Origin: Collinsella sp.
GTDB taxonomy: Bacteria > Actinomycetota > Coriobacteriia > Coriobacteriales > Coriobacteriaceae
Assembly (NCBI GenBank): GCA_022745215.1
Contig: JAIIWC010000017.1
Location: 1 to 30,148 of the forward strand
Direction: 5' to 3'
DNA: 30,148 bases
This document shows, piece by piece, positions 14,013 to 21,534 of the stretch (the stretch's first letter is position 1; each line of letters begins with the position of its first letter). The notes below the pieces were generated by a model, which worked only from the letters and a program-made list of their open reading frames with translations, searched no databases and had not been told where the DNA came from. The translations under genes and the position numbers were made by a program.

Positions 14013-15575
14013 ATGAACAAAGATGAGCTGCTGGCAAAGTTCCAGCGTCTGGGCAAAGTCCTCATGACGCCTGTCTTGATCCTGCCAATCGCCGGCATCC
14101 TTCAGGGCTTTGGCAATGCCTTTACCAGCCCCACCCTTACGGCAGCTGTTCCCTGGCTTGCTGCTCCGGGCTTTGCGATCTTCTTTTCGATTCTCAAGGC
14201 CGCTGCCAGCATCGTTATGAACAACATCCCGGTTATCTTCTCGATTTGTCTCGCCTATGGCTTCGCCAAGTCCGAGAAGGCTACCGCGGCGCTTTGTGGC
14301 TTTTTGGGCTACATGTGCATGAATTCCGTGATGGGCACGTTCCTTACGGCGACTGGCGTTATCGATCCCGCGAATCTTACGACGGGCCAGAGCACGATCC
14401 TCGGTATCACCACGCTCGACACTGGCGTTATCGGCGGTCTTCTGGTGGGCGCAATCGTCGCATGGTTGCATAACCGTTACTACAAGATTGAGCTGCCTGC
14501 CGTGTTCTCCATCTTCAACGGTACGCGCTTTATCCCGGCGGTGACGCTGCTCTCATGCAGCATCCTCGCATTGGTCATGTCCTTTGTTTTCCCGTTTATT
14601 CAGAACGCTCTCGGTGCGCTGTCCGAGTTCATCAAGACTACGGGTGCCTTTGGTGCATTTGTCTACGGCGCCGGCGAGCGCATGCTCCTGCCTTTTGGCC
14701 TGCATCACTTTGTCTATTTGCCGTTCTTCTTCACGTCGCTCGGTGGCGTCGAGACCATCGATGGCCAGACCGTCCAGGGCGCTATCAATATCTACAACGC
14801 GATCCTGGGCTCTCCCAGCACGCCGTTTAACATCGAGGTCAGCCGTTTTGTCATGAACGGCAAGGTTATCTTCGCCATGTTCGGCCTGCCCGGAGCTGCA
14901 CTCGCCTTCTACAAGACGGCGCTTCCCAAGAACAAGAAGAAGACCGCAGCACTCATGATTGCCATTGTGGTGCCCTGTGTCCTTTCCGGCATCACCGAGC
15001 CGCTCGAGTACTCCTTCCTGTTTATCGCGCCCATCCTCTACGTGTTCCACGCTCTCATGGCTGGTCTTGCCTATGCGCTGACCTATATCCTGCAGTTCAA
15101 CGTGGCCGGTTCCGCGTCCTTCGGCGGCCCGCTCCTGTCGCTTATCTTTAATGGCATCATGGGCGCCGCAAAGGGTTCCAACTGGCAGGTTATCCTGTTC
15201 CTTGGCCCCATCTACTTCGTGGTGTACTACTTCGTCTTCAAGTTCATCATTCTTAAGAAGGACCTAAAGACCCCTGGCCGCGAGGAAGAGTCTGACGATG
15301 AGGCCGCAAAGGCTCCCAAGACTGTGATCAGCGATCTCATTCCCGCCATCGTTGAGGCAGTGGGCGGCGACAACAACATTAAGTCTGTCGAGGCCTGCTT
15401 CACCCGTCTGCGCATCCAGCTCAATGACTGTGACAAGGTGGTTGATGACGCCGAGTTTACCGAAAAGCTCGAAGCGCGTGGCATCGTGCATGTCAACGGC
15501 GGCGTGCAGATTGTCTACGGTAACATGGCTTCTAACTACGCAACCCAGATGCGCGAGCTGCTGGGTATGGAGTAA
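14013..15575 (+). CDS. PTS alpha-glucoside transporter, EIICB fusion
   Basis: This 520-residue membrane protein has a PTS EIIC domain of the glucose/glucoside superfamily (about residues 1-420, about ten membrane segments, with the substrate-site loop GAGERMLLPFGLHH). The C-terminal EIIB domain has phosphorylation-site Cys462 in EACFTRLR. Length and domain order match MalX/GlvC-type transporters. There is no EIIA domain, so a soluble glucose-type EIIA encoded elsewhere must supply the phosphate. With the preceding GH4 enzyme it forms a minimal pathway in which maltose or an isomer enters, is phosphorylated at C6 and is cleaved to glucose and glucose 6-phosphate. GAGGGG precedes the ATG. Confidence 0.9.
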   Translation: MNKDELLAKFQRLGKVLMTPVLILPIAGILQGFGNAFTSPTLTAAVPWLAAPGFAIFFSILKAAASIVMNNIPVIFSICLAYGFAKSEKATAALCGFLGYMCMNSVMGTFLTATGVIDPANLTTGQSTILGITTLDTGVIGGLLVGAIVAWLHNRYYKIELPAVFSIFNGTRFIPAVTLLSCSILALVMSFVFPFIQNALGALSEFIKTTGAFGAFVYGAGERMLLPFGLHHFVYLPFFFTSLGGVETIDGQTVQGAINIYNAILGSPSTPFNIEVSRFVMNGKVIFAMFGLPGAALAFYKTALPKNKKKTAALMIAIVVPCVLSGITEPLEYSFLFIAPILYVFHALMAGLAYALTYILQFNVAGSASFGGPLLSLIFNGIMGAAKGSNWQVILFLGPIYFVVYYFVFKFIILKKDLKTPGREEESDDEAAKAPKTVISDLIPAIVEAVGGDNNIKSVEACFTRLRIQLNDCDKVVDDAEFTEKLEARGIVHVNGGVQIVYGNMASNYATQMRELLGME

Positions 15576-15608
15576 ACGCCCCACATATCTATAAAATCCG
15601 GTATAAAA

Positions 15609-15639
15609 GGCGGCGGCAGACAATGCGTCTGCCGCCGCC
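15609..15639. terminator. Strong bidirectional terminator after EIICB
   Basis: A perfect 13-bp stem GGCGGCGGCAGAC / GTCTGCCGCCGCC closes on the 5-nt loop AATGC. AAAA precedes it and TTT follows, so it can stop transcription in both directions between the convergent EIICB and MFS genes. Confidence 0.85.
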
Positions 15640-15659
15640 TTTGAGCTGCCCCACGCGCA

Positions 15660-15717
15660 TTTCGTGTACTTGAAATACACAAAATCGCAGAAAAGCGTGT
15701 ATCTGAAATACACGAAA
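15660..15717. repeat. Inverted repeat with GTGTA...TACAC half-units
   Basis: TTTCGTGTACTTGAAATACAC (15660-15680, first 20 bases shown elsewhere in part) faces GTGTATCTGAAATACACGAA (15697 onward), separated by 16 bp. Each arm is itself a small GTGTA-7-TACAC dyad. Element type unknown; it lies between the terminator and the MFS stop. Confidence 0.6.
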
Positions 15718-15806
15718 TTGCACTGCCGAAGCTTGCAGGCGGATAAACACTGCTCGTATGGGACGGTTTTCCACCGGTTGCTCGTCACCTTGGGCTATGT
15801 TCGCCC

Positions 15807-17060
15807 CTATGCCTGCATCCGGGGCTGTGCTGATTGACGACGGCGCTCCCAGCGAGCCAGCTTAATCGTCACCAGCGTGAGCGCCCAGGCTACAAGCGAG
15901 AACACGGCACCAACCGCGCCCACGTAGGCAATGCCAACGCTGCTTACCACAGCGCCGCCCACCGCGGTGCCAAACGAAATGCCGACGTTAAACGCCATGG
16001 GCTCAACCGAACTCGCGAGCACCATCGACTTGGGATGGCGGCTGCGCGCCACGTCCATAAAGTGTGTGATGCACGACACCGAGAACAGGTACATGAGCAG
16101 CGCCAGGCTAAAGACAAAGACCAGCGCGAGCGGCATGGTGCCGCCCACGGCAAACAGCCCGAGTAACGCCGCAGCCTGCAGCACAAACGTCACAAGCAGC
16201 GCCTTCATGCCAAAGCGCGCGTCGATCCATCCGCCCAAGATGTTCGAGATCAGGCAGAACACGCCGTAGGCCATAAGCGTGGTGCTCGCCTGAACAGTGC
16301 CCATGCCCAGCACCTGCTCAAGATAAGGCGTCACGTAGCCGTAGAACACATAGACCGATCCCACGCCAAACAAAAAGATGAGCATGCCGGTGATGATGCT
16401 CGGTTCGCGTAGAAGCCCCGCCTGCTCGCGAAAGGTGGCAGGCTCGTCGGTTTGCCCAGCGCGCGGCATAAACGCCACGAGCGCTCCGCAGATCAAAACG
16501 GCAAAGGTCAGCGTGCCGTACATGGCCACGTGCCAATCGAGCGTGTCGGCCACGAACTTGCCGATCGAAGTGACAAAGACCATTGCCACGGAAAACGCAC
16601 CATATACCACCGAGATGGCAAGCGAAGTTTGCTGCGGGGACAGCAGCTCGGGGATGTACGTCACGCCCACGGCGAGCAGTGCGCCCGAGACGGATCCCAG
16701 GACAATGCGCGAGATAAACAGTACCTGGAAGTTGGGCGCCAACGCCATGACCAGATTGCCGAGCACAAAGATAATGCTGTAGCACACGAGCAGCTGGTAA
16801 CGACGGAAGCGCCCCGTGCTGAGCGCAAGCACCGGCGTCGCGATGGCGTAGACCAGTGCAAAAACGCTGATGAGCTGGCCCGCAGCGGCAAGCGATATGC
16901 CGAGTTCCGTCGCCAAGTCACTTTCGATGCCGATGACCACGAACTCGGAGCAGCCGAGCGAGAATCCCAGCAGCACGAGTAGCGCCAGGCAGAGCCTGGT
17001 GCGCGCGGGGGAGAGCGCGGCGGCGGTTGACTTACTTTTAGGCGTGGTTGCGGCGGTCAA
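15807..17060 (-). CDS. MFS transporter, DHA1/AraJ-like
   Basis: This membrane protein of about 417 residues has 12 predicted helices and resembles AraJ/YdhP-type drug:proton antiporters, which export sugars, drugs or metabolites. LALLVLLGFSLGCSEFVVIGI and the following helix match the usual N-terminal GxxEFxxxG segment. The start is uncertain: the frame stays open to a TTG at 17108. I prefer the TTG at 17060 because GGAG lies 8 nt upstream; a GTG at 17069 lacks a good site. It is divergent from the LpdD-IDI fusion gene across a short gap and could belong functionally with that cluster, but this is only positional. Confidence 0.82.
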   Translation of the reverse strand: MTAATTPKSKSTAAALSPARTRLCLALLVLLGFSLGCSEFVVIGIESDLATELGISLAAAGQLISVFALVYAIATPVLALSTGRFRRYQLLVCYSIIFVLGNLVMALAPNFQVLFISRIVLGSVSGALLAVGVTYIPELLSPQQTSLAISVVYGAFSVAMVFVTSIGKFVADTLDWHVAMYGTLTFAVLICGALVAFMPRAGQTDEPATFREQAGLLREPSIITGMLIFLFGVGSVYVFYGYVTPYLEQVLGMGTVQASTTLMAYGVFCLISNILGGWIDARFGMKALLVTFVLQAAALLGLFAVGGTMPLALVFVFSLALLMYLFSVSCITHFMDVARSRHPKSMVLASSVEPMAFNVGISFGTAVGGAVVSSVGIAYVGAVGAVFSLVAWALTLVTIKLARWERRRQSAQPRMQA

Positions 17061-17117
17061 GGTTGTCACTCCAATGTCGCATGAATAAGCGGGATTCAAT
17101 CCCTGCAACTCTAACAG

Positions 17118-17147
17118 AATGTGTCAGGTGCCTGCCTCCTTTGTCGC
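17118..17147. repeat. ATGTGACA-type palindromic repeat, degenerate copy
   Basis: AATGTGTCAGGTGCC at 17118-17132 and CTCCTTTGTCGCA after it follow the pattern of the palindrome at 1407-1438 (outer TGTGNCA / TGTCNCA arms) with many substitutions. It lies in the divergent gap before the fusion gene. Confidence 0.4.
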
Positions 17148-17156
17148 AGGCTGCGC

Positions 17157-17179
17157 TTGCCTGTATAGTCGCAATACAG
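17157..17179 (+). promoter_or_regulatory. Candidate MerR-type operator/promoter, copy A
   Basis: TTGC is followed by the dyad CTGTAT-AGTCGCA-ATACAG (17161-17179). The copy upstream of the SLC13 permease matches 20 of these 23 positions. The dyad overlaps the end of a -35-like TTGCCT, as in BmrR-type MerR promoters with stretched 19-bp spacers. An alternative reading is a normal promoter with TTGTCG (17141-17146), a 17-bp spacer and TATAGT (17164-17169). It lies 43 bp before the fusion-gene start. Confidence 0.5.
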
Positions 17180-17221
17180 GCGAAGATGGTCTCAGGTACA
17201 TTGCGGGCGACAGGAGATCCC

Positions 17222-18169
17222 ATGGGTATGCACACGACAAAGGTTGTAGTGGGCGAGGGCAAGTTTGCGCTCGAGGCCCAGTTGACGGTGACGCCGCGAG
17301 GCATGGCGGTGTACGCCTGCTCGCCGGAGTTTGCGCACCTGGGCGCCACGGCGCAGGCCATTCCTCGCCCCGAGCCCGGCCGTACGGCGACGGTGAGCAT
17401 CCTGGCCGTTCCGTGCCATCGAGACGAGATCCCGGCGCACGATATCGCGGCGGCGCTGGCCACGCGCTTTGGCGTGCCGGTAGTTGCAAGCACGGGCTTT
17501 CATGTGGAGAACGCGACCGCGGACGACCTTCAGCGCGTGCTCGACACCACCAAGGAGCTCGTCGCCGCACTCGAAGGCGCCGCCGCCCGCATTCTGCGCG
17601 CCGGCTGGGATGAGGGCGGCGCGGGTGCCGAGGTCGTGGCGGTCGATGCCGCGACCGGCGAGGCGCTCGGCCCCGTCGATCGCATCGAGGCCCATACCGG
17701 CGAGGGCATTCTGCATCAGGCATTTCTGACGCTTCTGGTCGAGGGCCAGGGCGAAGACGCGCGCCTGCTGCTCTGTCGCCGCAGTCCGCTCAAACGACTG
17801 TGGGGCGGGGTGCTGGCCGATAGCTGTGCCGGCCATCCGCTCCCCGGGGAGGACGTTGTCGCCGCGACGGCGCGCCGCATCAACGAAGAGCTCGGCATCA
17901 CGCGCGCACCCGATCAGCTCGAGCACCTCGGACACGTGGTGTACCGCGAGGACCACGGCGACGGCCGCTGCGAGTGCGAATGGTGCGAGGTCTACCTTGC
18001 CCATGTTGAGCCGGGCGAGCTGCATATCAACCAAGAGGAGATCTCGGAAGTGCGCCGCGTGGCCCCGTCCGAGCTTAAAGGCTACCTGCAGGGTCGCCCC
18101 GAGCAGCTGGCCCCCTGGCTCCGCGAGGCCCTGGAGGTCCCCTCCATCCGCGCAGCCCTCGCTATGTGA
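17222..18169 (+). CDS. LpdD-like domain fused to type-1 IPP isomerase-like Nudix domain
   Basis: This is a 315-residue fusion. Residues 1-120 resemble the small LpdD-like proteins (proposed prenylated-flavin chaperones) encoded with gallate-type UbiD decarboxylases: AHLGATAQAIPRP, PCHRDEIPAHDIAAALA and GFHVENATADD match the family pattern. Residues 135-315 align end to end with E. coli IDI. Metal ligands His158, His165, His205, Glu251 and Glu253, phosphate contacts Arg187 and Lys191, and Tyr241 and Trp299 are kept. Catalytic Cys67 corresponds to Ala203, with Cys202 beside it (DSCAGHP). ATG 17222 has GGAG upstream. The context is ubiD, ubiX and a permease. I infer a role in supplying or handling the prenyl donor for prenyl-FMN. 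The domain calls are from remembered families, not a search. Confidence 0.78.
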   Translation: MGMHTTKVVVGEGKFALEAQLTVTPRGMAVYACSPEFAHLGATAQAIPRPEPGRTATVSILAVPCHRDEIPAHDIAAALATRFGVPVVASTGFHVENATADDLQRVLDTTKELVAALEGAAARILRAGWDEGGAGAEVVAVDAATGEALGPVDRIEAHTGEGILHQAFLTLLVEGQGEDARLLLCRRSPLKRLWGGVLADSCAGHPLPGEDVVAATARRINEELGITRAPDQLEHLGHVVYREDHGDGRCECEWCEVYLAHVEPGELHINQEEISEVRRVAPSELKGYLQGRPEQLAPWLREALEVPSIRAALAM

Positions 18170-18194
18170 AAAAAAGACAGTCCCTTTGCCACAT
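18164..18194. repeat. ATGTGA palindromic repeat containing the fusion-gene stop
   Basis: ATGTGA (18164-18169) is the last Met codon and TGA stop of the fusion gene. It also begins a degenerate copy of the 1407-1438 palindrome, ending TTTGCCACAT. The same arrangement is seen at the end of the MerR gene. Confidence 0.6.
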
Positions 18195-18196
18195 CC

Positions 18197-18261
18197 AAAC
18201 CGTCACAACATTCGATGAAAATCTCGAAATCGAGGAAAAGCGTCGAATGTTGTGACGGTTT
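18197..18261. repeat. Long palindromic repeat, copy 1 (AAACCGTCACAACATTCGA arms)
   Basis: Perfect 19-bp arms (18197-18215 and 18243-18261) enclose a 27-nt loop with its own CTCG-AAAT-CGAG hairpin. TTTTT ends the element, so it can also terminate transcription of the fusion gene. A nearly identical copy is at 23109-23173. Confidence 0.85.
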
Positions 18262-18298
18262 TTGCCCAGAGGATCGCTTCCCATCTAAAAAATCCCGC

Positions 18299-18321
18299 TT
18301 GACTGTATTGTCGCAACACAG
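18299..18321 (+). promoter_or_regulatory. Candidate MerR-type operator/promoter, copy B
   Basis: TTGA is followed by CTGTAT-TGTCGCA-ACACAG (18303-18321), matching copy A at 17157-17179 at 20 of 23 positions; CGCT precedes both. TTGACT is a good -35, and the dyad overlaps it as in MerR-controlled promoters. The -10 would lie near 18324 and is poor, as expected for an activator-dependent promoter. It is 92 bp upstream of the permease start. Confidence 0.55.
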
Positions 18322-18413
18322 CGCAACGTAAGGGGTGTCCGATAACGGGCGCCCCTTTTTAAGTGGCAACGTGGCTGCGAATCCGGAGCGCCCCCAACAA
18401 GAAAGGTGGGGAG

Positions 18414-19871
18414 ATGGAAGCGGAAAAGAAGGCATTTAAGATCACCAAGCGCGAAATTGGCTTTGTGCTGGGTATCGTTGTCTTTTTGCTGGTGAAATTT
18501 CTTCCTTTGGCGGAGCTGAGCTCGACGGTCGAGCTCACGGTCGGCGGTCAGACCTGTCTGGCACTGACGCTCGCCACGGTGGTGTTCTGGGCATGTGGCG
18601 TGGCGCAGCCAGGCTTTGTGGGCCTGCTCTACTGCGCGCTGCTCGTTCTGTTTAAGGTGTGCGTGGACGACACGGGCGCTGCGAGCATCTCGGCGACGGT
18701 CGCCTCCACGTTTAGCTCGTGGACCAAAGCCACCATGTGGCTCGTCATCGGTGCCTACCTCATCGCCAGCGCGGTCAAGGAGTCGGGCCTGGGCGAGCGC
18801 ATCGCCTATGCGTTTATGCTCAAGTTCGTGCGCGACGCCAAGTCGCTCATCATCTCGATCTTCGCGCTCACCTTTGTGCTGTCGCTGCTGATCCCTCATC
18901 CGTTCCCCCGTGCCTTCCTCATCCTCGCCGTCGTCTCGGTTATCGCCGAGTCCGCCGGCTACGGTGACGATGACCGCGGCAAGCTCGGCTTCCTCGTGTT
19001 TGCCGCTGCCGCCCCGGGCTCCATGTTCTTCCTGACGGGCGACTCCACGCTCAACCCGCTCGTTGCGCAGTACAGCGCCGAGGCCGGCGGCATGAGCCCG
19101 TCCTTCGTCGACTGGTTCCTGTACATGAGCGTGCCCATGCTGGTCGCGCTGCTGTGCACCCTGTTCCTGGGCCTCTTCCTCTTTAAGCCCAGCAAGGAGC
19201 TCGTCTACGATCGCGAGCAGATCGTGGCCAAGCAGGCCGCGCTCGGCAAGCTCTCCGTTAAGGAGATCCGCACCATCGTGTGGCTTGTCATCGCCATCGC
19301 GCTGTGGCTCACCGTCTCGGGCGATTACATCGGCTGGGTGACACTTGCCATCGGTGTCGCGCTCGCCATGCCCATCATCGGCGAGGTCCTTACGCCCGCC
19401 AGCTGGAACGCCGTCGACATCAAGTCCCTCATGTTCCTGACGGCCGCCATGGCCGTGGGCTCCGTGGGCGGTGCCACCGGCATGAACGCTTGGATCGCCG
19501 ATGTCGTGCTTCCCAGCTCCGTGCCCGAGAACATCTTCCTGTTCGCCCTGCTCGTCGCCGCGCTCTCCATGATCATCCACATGTTCATGGGCTCGGTCAT
19601 GGCCGTGCTCGGCGTGTGCGTGCCGGCGTTCATCAGCTTCGCGGCCGGCTCCAGCGTGAGCCCGCTCGCCGTGGCGCTCATCGTCTTTACGTCCATCAAC
19701 ATCCACTACATCCTGCCGTTCCACAACCTGCCGATCCTTATCGGCGAGGGCAAGGACGCCGGCGGCTACACCTCCAAAGAGGCCATGCGCATGGGCATTC
19801 CCCTCACCGCGGTCGTCTTTATCGTCGTGCTGGTCGAGGCCGCCTGGTTCCACCTCTTTGGCCTGATGTAA
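18414..19871 (+). CDS. SLC13 (DASS)-type permease, atypical motif
   Basis: This 485-residue membrane protein has about 11-12 predicted helices in two repeats, like the divalent anion:Na+ symporters (SLC13/DASS) that carry dicarboxylates, sulfate or citrate. The membrane hairpin of the first repeat normally reads SNTA with a following Arg; here IPHPFPRAF (160-168) occupies that place, so the Ser-Asn-Thr ion-binding motif is missing. GDSTLNP follows. I chose the ATG at 18414 because AAGGTGGGGAG precedes it. It is followed by the UbiD and UbiX genes, so it probably imports the carboxylic acid that UbiD decarboxylates or exchanges it for a product. The substrate is not determinable. Confidence 0.8.
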   Translation: MEAEKKAFKITKREIGFVLGIVVFLLVKFLPLAELSSTVELTVGGQTCLALTLATVVFWACGVAQPGFVGLLYCALLVLFKVCVDDTGAASISATVASTFSSWTKATMWLVIGAYLIASAVKESGLGERIAYAFMLKFVRDAKSLIISIFALTFVLSLLIPHPFPRAFLILAVVSVIAESAGYGDDDRGKLGFLVFAAAAPGSMFFLTGDSTLNPLVAQYSAEAGGMSPSFVDWFLYMSVPMLVALLCTLFLGLFLFKPSKELVYDREQIVAKQAALGKLSVKEIRTIVWLVIAIALWLTVSGDYIGWVTLAIGVALAMPIIGEVLTPASWNAVDIKSLMFLTAAMAVGSVGGATGMNAWIADVVLPSSVPENIFLFALLVAALSMIIHMFMGSVMAVLGVCVPAFISFAAGSSVSPLAVALIVFTSINIHYILPFHNLPILIGEGKDAGGYTSKEAMRMGIPLTAVVFIVVLVEAAWFHLFGLM

Positions 19872-20013
19872 GCGGTCGAGCGCTTGGGCTGTAAGCAGCC
19901 GAGTGCTCGAACTGCGAGTGGCCGAGCGTCCCATCTATGAGCGCCGCGGCCCCATTACGTTATCCAGCCCGGTGGCACACCGCCGCCGGGCACTCTCCCG
20001 AAAGGAGCACGCC

Positions 20014-21501
20014 ATGTCCACCACCGATGCTTCCCAGATCCACGACCTGCGCTCCGCACTCGACTTTTTGCGCGAGATGCCGGGCCAGCTGCTCGAGACC
20101 GACACGCAGGTCGATCCCGATGCCGAGGTATCGGGCGTCTATCGCCACGTCGGTGCCGGCGGCACCGTTATGCGCCCGACCAAAGAGGGCCCGGCGATGG
20201 TCTTCAACAACGTCAAGGGCTTTGACGATGCCAAGGTCTGCATCGGCATGCTTGCCAGCCGCAAGCGCGTTGCCGCCCTGCTCGACTTGGACGAGGAGCA
20301 CCTGGGCCTCGAGATCGGCAAGCGCTTCGAGAACCTGATCGCGCCTGAGCAGATCGCCGAGGGTGCGCACGTCGACTGCCAGGAGGTCGTGTACAAGGCG
20401 ACCGACGAGGGCTTTGACCTGCGCAGGATCGTCCCCGCTCCCACCAACACGCCCGTCGACGGCGGCCCCTATATCACCATGGGCCTCGCCTACGGCACGA
20501 GCCCCGACGGCTCCCAGTCCGACGTGACCATCCACCGCTTCTCCTGCGTCGACAAGGACAAGCTTGCCATGTGGATCACCCCCGGCAGCCGTCACCTTGG
20601 CGCGTTCTTTGACGAGTACTGCCAGCGCGGCGAGGACATGCCCATCTCCATCTCCATCGGCCTGGACCCCGCCGTGTACATGTGCTGCGGTTTCGAGGCT
20701 CCCACCACGCCGCTCGGCTTTAACGAGCTGCAGATCGCCGGCGCCCTGCGCGGCCACGCCGTCGAGCTTGCCGACTGCGTCACCGTTCCGCAGAAGTGCA
20801 TCGCCAACGCCGAGTATGTGCTCGAGGGCTACCTCATGCACGACGAGACCATCAACGAGGACGTCAACGGCCACGGCTACGCCATGCCCGAGTTCCCCGG
20901 CTACACCGGTGGCGCCAAGGTCTGCCCGGTGATCAAGATCACCGCCGTTACCACGCGCGTCAATCCCATCATGGAGAGCTGCATCGGTCCTTCGCACGAG
21001 CACGTTTCCATGGCCGGCATCCCCACCGAGGCTTCCATCTACAAGATGGTCGAGACCGCCATCCCGGGCCGCCTGCTCAACGTCCATGCTGCTCCCTGCG
21101 GCGGCGGCAAGTTCGTTGCCATCATGCAGTTTAAGAAGTCGAGCAAAAATGACGAGGGCCGTCAGCGCAATGCCGCCATGCTCGCCTTCTCGGCATTCTC
21201 CGAGCTCAAGCACGTCATCCTTGTTGACGAGGATGTCGATATCTTCGATATGAGCGACGTGATGTGGGCCATGACCACGCGCTTCCAGGCCGACGTCGAC
21301 CTCATCACCATCCCCGGCTGCCACTGCCACGTGCTCGACCCGTCCAACGACCCCGCGTTCGATCCTTCGATCCGCGAGCACGGCATCGCCTGCAAGGCCG
21401 TCTTCGACTGCACGGTCCCGTTCAACCTCAAGAAGAACTTCATCCGCTCGCAGTTCATGGAGATCGACACAGACAAGTGGGCCAAGGAGATTGCTTTCTA
21501 G
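20014..21501 (+). CDS. ubiD: UbiD family decarboxylase (gallate/hydroxyarylic acid type)
   Basis: This 495-residue protein belongs to the UbiD family, which decarboxylates aromatic or alpha,beta-unsaturated acids with prenylated FMN. Length and layout resemble LpdC-type gallate/protocatechuate decarboxylases. Arg175 (TIHRFS) and the Glu pair in AEYVLEG (267 and 271) are in place for the family's Arg-Glu active-site network and prenyl-FMN/metal binding. TPLGFNELQIAGALRG and GPSHEHVSMAGIPTEA are typical conserved blocks. ATG 20014 follows AAAGGAG. The UbiX gene starts 33 bp downstream. Together with the permease and LpdD-like fusion it suggests conversion of a diet-derived hydroxybenzoate to a phenol in the cytoplasm. 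The exact substrate is an inference. Confidence 0.9.
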   Translation: MSTTDASQIHDLRSALDFLREMPGQLLETDTQVDPDAEVSGVYRHVGAGGTVMRPTKEGPAMVFNNVKGFDDAKVCIGMLASRKRVAALLDLDEEHLGLEIGKRFENLIAPEQIAEGAHVDCQEVVYKATDEGFDLRRIVPAPTNTPVDGGPYITMGLAYGTSPDGSQSDVTIHRFSCVDKDKLAMWITPGSRHLGAFFDEYCQRGEDMPISISIGLDPAVYMCCGFEAPTTPLGFNELQIAGALRGHAVELADCVTVPQKCIANAEYVLEGYLMHDETINEDVNGHGYAMPEFPGYTGGAKVCPVIKITAVTTRVNPIMESCIGPSHEHVSMAGIPTEASIYKMVETAIPGRLLNVHAAPCGGGKFVAIMQFKKSSKNDEGRQRNAAMLAFSAFSELKHVILVDEDVDIFDMSDVMWAMTTRFQADVDLITIPGCHCHVLDPSNDPAFDPSIREHGIACKAVFDCTVPFNLKKNFIRSQFMEIDTDKWAKEIAF

Positions 21502-21534
21502 TAAGTAGCCCTACCAAGTAGTTAAGGAGTTGTC

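Noticed and set aside
17048..17221. Earlier start of the fusion gene, adding 58 residues
   Set aside because: The upstream part runs through the palindromic repeat and candidate operator, lacks family character, and the ATG at 17222 has a good ribosome binding site.
18285..19934. Minus-strand open frame (549 codons) opposite the SLC13-type permease
   Set aside because: Composition is dominated by Asp, Glu, His, Gly and Arg repeats typical of antisense frames; the plus strand encodes a clear membrane protein.
19960..21381. Minus-strand open frame (473 codons) opposite ubiD
   Set aside because: No motif or start signal; the ubiD frame has conserved blocks throughout.
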